Below, in pieces: positions 62,351 through 64,000 of a stretch of DNA of 64,000 nucleotides. The stretch covers positions 57,866,910-57,930,909 of the forward strand of contig CM047431.1 of assembly GCA_026168455.1 (NCBI GenBank), in the 5' to 3' direction. The number at the start of each line of letters is the position of its first letter. The stretch's first letter is position 1. The stretch comes from Theocolax elegans. Its lineage: Eukaryota; Arthropoda; Insecta; Hymenoptera; Cerocephalidae. The position numbers and the translations under genes were made by a program. The notes under the pieces are model-generated. The model searched no databases. It was given only the letters and a program-made list of their open reading frames with translations, and had not been told where the DNA came from.

Positions 62351-63557
62351 AGAGAGTGAGAGAAAAAGTGGTAAATCGCTTGTAAAATTGATATTGTATA
62401 CACATATAACATATAACTACCGCACCCGTCTCGCATTAATACGTGATCACACGAAATTAGTATTTATTGTAATATCATCGATAATAATTAAAATCGAATG
62501 ATGGAACAAGATATATGTATATATTATGTAACGATATGCGCGCGCCAGTATGTGTGTGTGTGTGTGCGCGCGTATACATATACGCGCATCGAAACAAGGT
62601 ATTTCAATCTTTATACGAGCGTAAATTCACGTGACGCGTAACGAGCCTTACACTTTCTTATTTAATACATTTATTGTATTATACACATAAATTATGTACA
62701 CCGGTGTTTACATTTCATAACTTAATCGTATAATACGAGTTTAACGACTGTTTTTTCTTCTTCTTCTTCTACTGCTTCTGCTTCCTTTTTTCTTCTCTCG
62801 TCAAATATCGAAATATAATGGAGTTAATCAGCCGGTATAATAATACAATTTTGAACCCATACTATGGGTGTTTTCTTTTTCTTTTTTAATACCGTTGAAC
62901 TCAATTTTTTTAAGGCAAAATTCTGAGTACATCCAGTTATAGACATTGTTCAAAGTGTATAACATATGCGACCAAAATAATGATGTATTCGTTCTTTGAA
63001 TCACATTGCCTGGGTGTTACGTGTATGTATTTCTCCCGTATATAGTTAGTTTCCTTTAAATCACGATTTTGTCCAAGTCGTTTGAATCAGCGAATGTTAT
63101 CGGTCAAACGTGTCAAAGATGACTGGTTTTTCGATATCGGCAAGTTTATACATCACAAACAAATGAAAATGAACTGATACTCTTACTTGTAAATTTTAAA
63201 AAAATGATCCTCTCCACCGAGTATGTATAAAAAAAAATACTCTACTGTATTTCTTTACTGTATACTGATTTACGTTGCATTGCTTAACAATGAAGATGTA
63301 TAATGTCGAATTTAAAAAAAAATATATTAATTTTTACAATAATAAAATAGATTAATTATATATTCATTCTGCCTGTATCTTGAGAAGTAAACAATATAGT
63401 AATTTTGGTAGAATATTATTCTCAACGTAGATATTTCCAAGAGAGAGGTTTTTACGTTTCAACGAAAGTATAAGTTAATTCACCCGTCGGATAGTCCCAT
63501 TCGCGACGATTGTCCTAATTTTCCAAGCGTTATCTCTTATCTAAACTCACCGTGTCA

Positions 63558-63594
<37 letters not shown>

Positions 63595-64000
63595 CATAAC
63601 TGAAAAGGAAAGAGTGAAGCAAAAAGTCAGTGGAGAAGTGCGGACACGATTTTCTCGTGAATTCCCTGGATGATTCATTTGTGGCTACGTTGAATTACTC
63701 TTTCTTTCTCTCCCTCTCTCTCTCTCACTCTGAATTTACGAGGACGAGAAAAAAAAGGTAAATAATTTTTGGGTGGACCTCGAAAGAGAGAGATAGAAAG
63801 AGAGGCCATTGTTCACCGAAGAGTTTTGGGTCCCCGAGGTAAAATGCATCGGCACAATCGTAAATAATGCAGCAGGAAATCGCGACTGGACGTAACGAAA
63901 GAGGAGGAGGAGGTGGAGGAGGTGGAGGAGGAGGAGGAGGAGGACGTATAGCTCGTGCGATAGGCTGCTATAGATAAGGGCCGCTGCGTACGTTGCTAGG
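61546..64000. other. Non-coding stretch with microsatellites to the end of the window
   Basis: Contains (GA)n at 61820-61859, (CT)n at 61990-62017, (GA)n at 62317-62345, (GT)n at 62551-62566, (CT)n at 63561-63590 and a GGA/GGT-rich tract at 63900-63945. GACACG^GTGAGTTTAG read on the minus strand near 63546 looks like a donor, but no acceptable exon precedes it. No other feature is seen. Confidence 0.4.

Overview
This is eukaryotic, insect-type DNA, most likely hymenopteran (ant, bee or wasp). The reasons are very long AT-rich non-coding stretches, islands rich in CpG, dense (GA)n/(CT)n, (CA)n and (TA)n microsatellites, GT-AG introns and several foldback DNA transposons. The assignment to Hymenoptera is inference from composition only. 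No rRNA, tRNA, operon or prokaryotic feature was found.

Host gene. On the minus strand three coding exons can be supported: 9075-9133 (59 nt), then two identical copies of a 218-nt exon at 6088-6305 and 3068-3285. Phases match from the 59-nt exon into either 218-nt copy. The peptide is Ser/Thr/Pro/Gly/Gln-rich with a VMVKQE motif and TPHTP repeats, in the style of a linker in a developmental transcription factor; I cannot name the gene. The two copies exist because a ~3.02-kb segment (2643-5661) is tandemly duplicated (5662-8690). Upstream exons are not seen up to 64 kb, so the upstream intron appears to exceed 54 kb. It contains two sites (36851/36852 and 61514/61515, minus strand) with the layout of recursive splice sites, polypyrimidine-CAG directly followed by GTGAGT.

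Mobile elements. The main one is an ~11.7-kb DNA transposon at 37451-49165, inserted antisense to the host gene. It has ~160-bp terminal inverted repeats ending in CACTG-like sequence, subterminal CAGTGAAA/TTTCACTG repeats, a 67-bp satellite array, an intact 847-codon EnSpm/CACTA-like DDE transposase with two N-terminal zinc fingers, and an intact ten-exon gene for a 623-residue SAM-domain protein. The transposase lies inside the first intron of the SAM gene. Other elements are long foldback elements (4201-5194, 7221-8218, 9475-10843) sharing one terminal motif, small TA-flanked CACGGAGA MITEs (5321-5585, 8346-8612, 17799-18013), further MITEs near 26.3, 27.3 and 60.0 kb, and a degraded pogo/Tigger-like element near 13.8-14.4 kb.

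The remainder (10.8-13.5 kb, 15.3-17.8 kb, 18-26 kb, 27.4-37.4 kb, 49.2-64 kb) is intronic or intergenic, rich in microsatellites, with CpG-richer patches. Apart from the exons named above I see no convincing coding sequence there; the long open frames are low-complexity translations of simple repeats.
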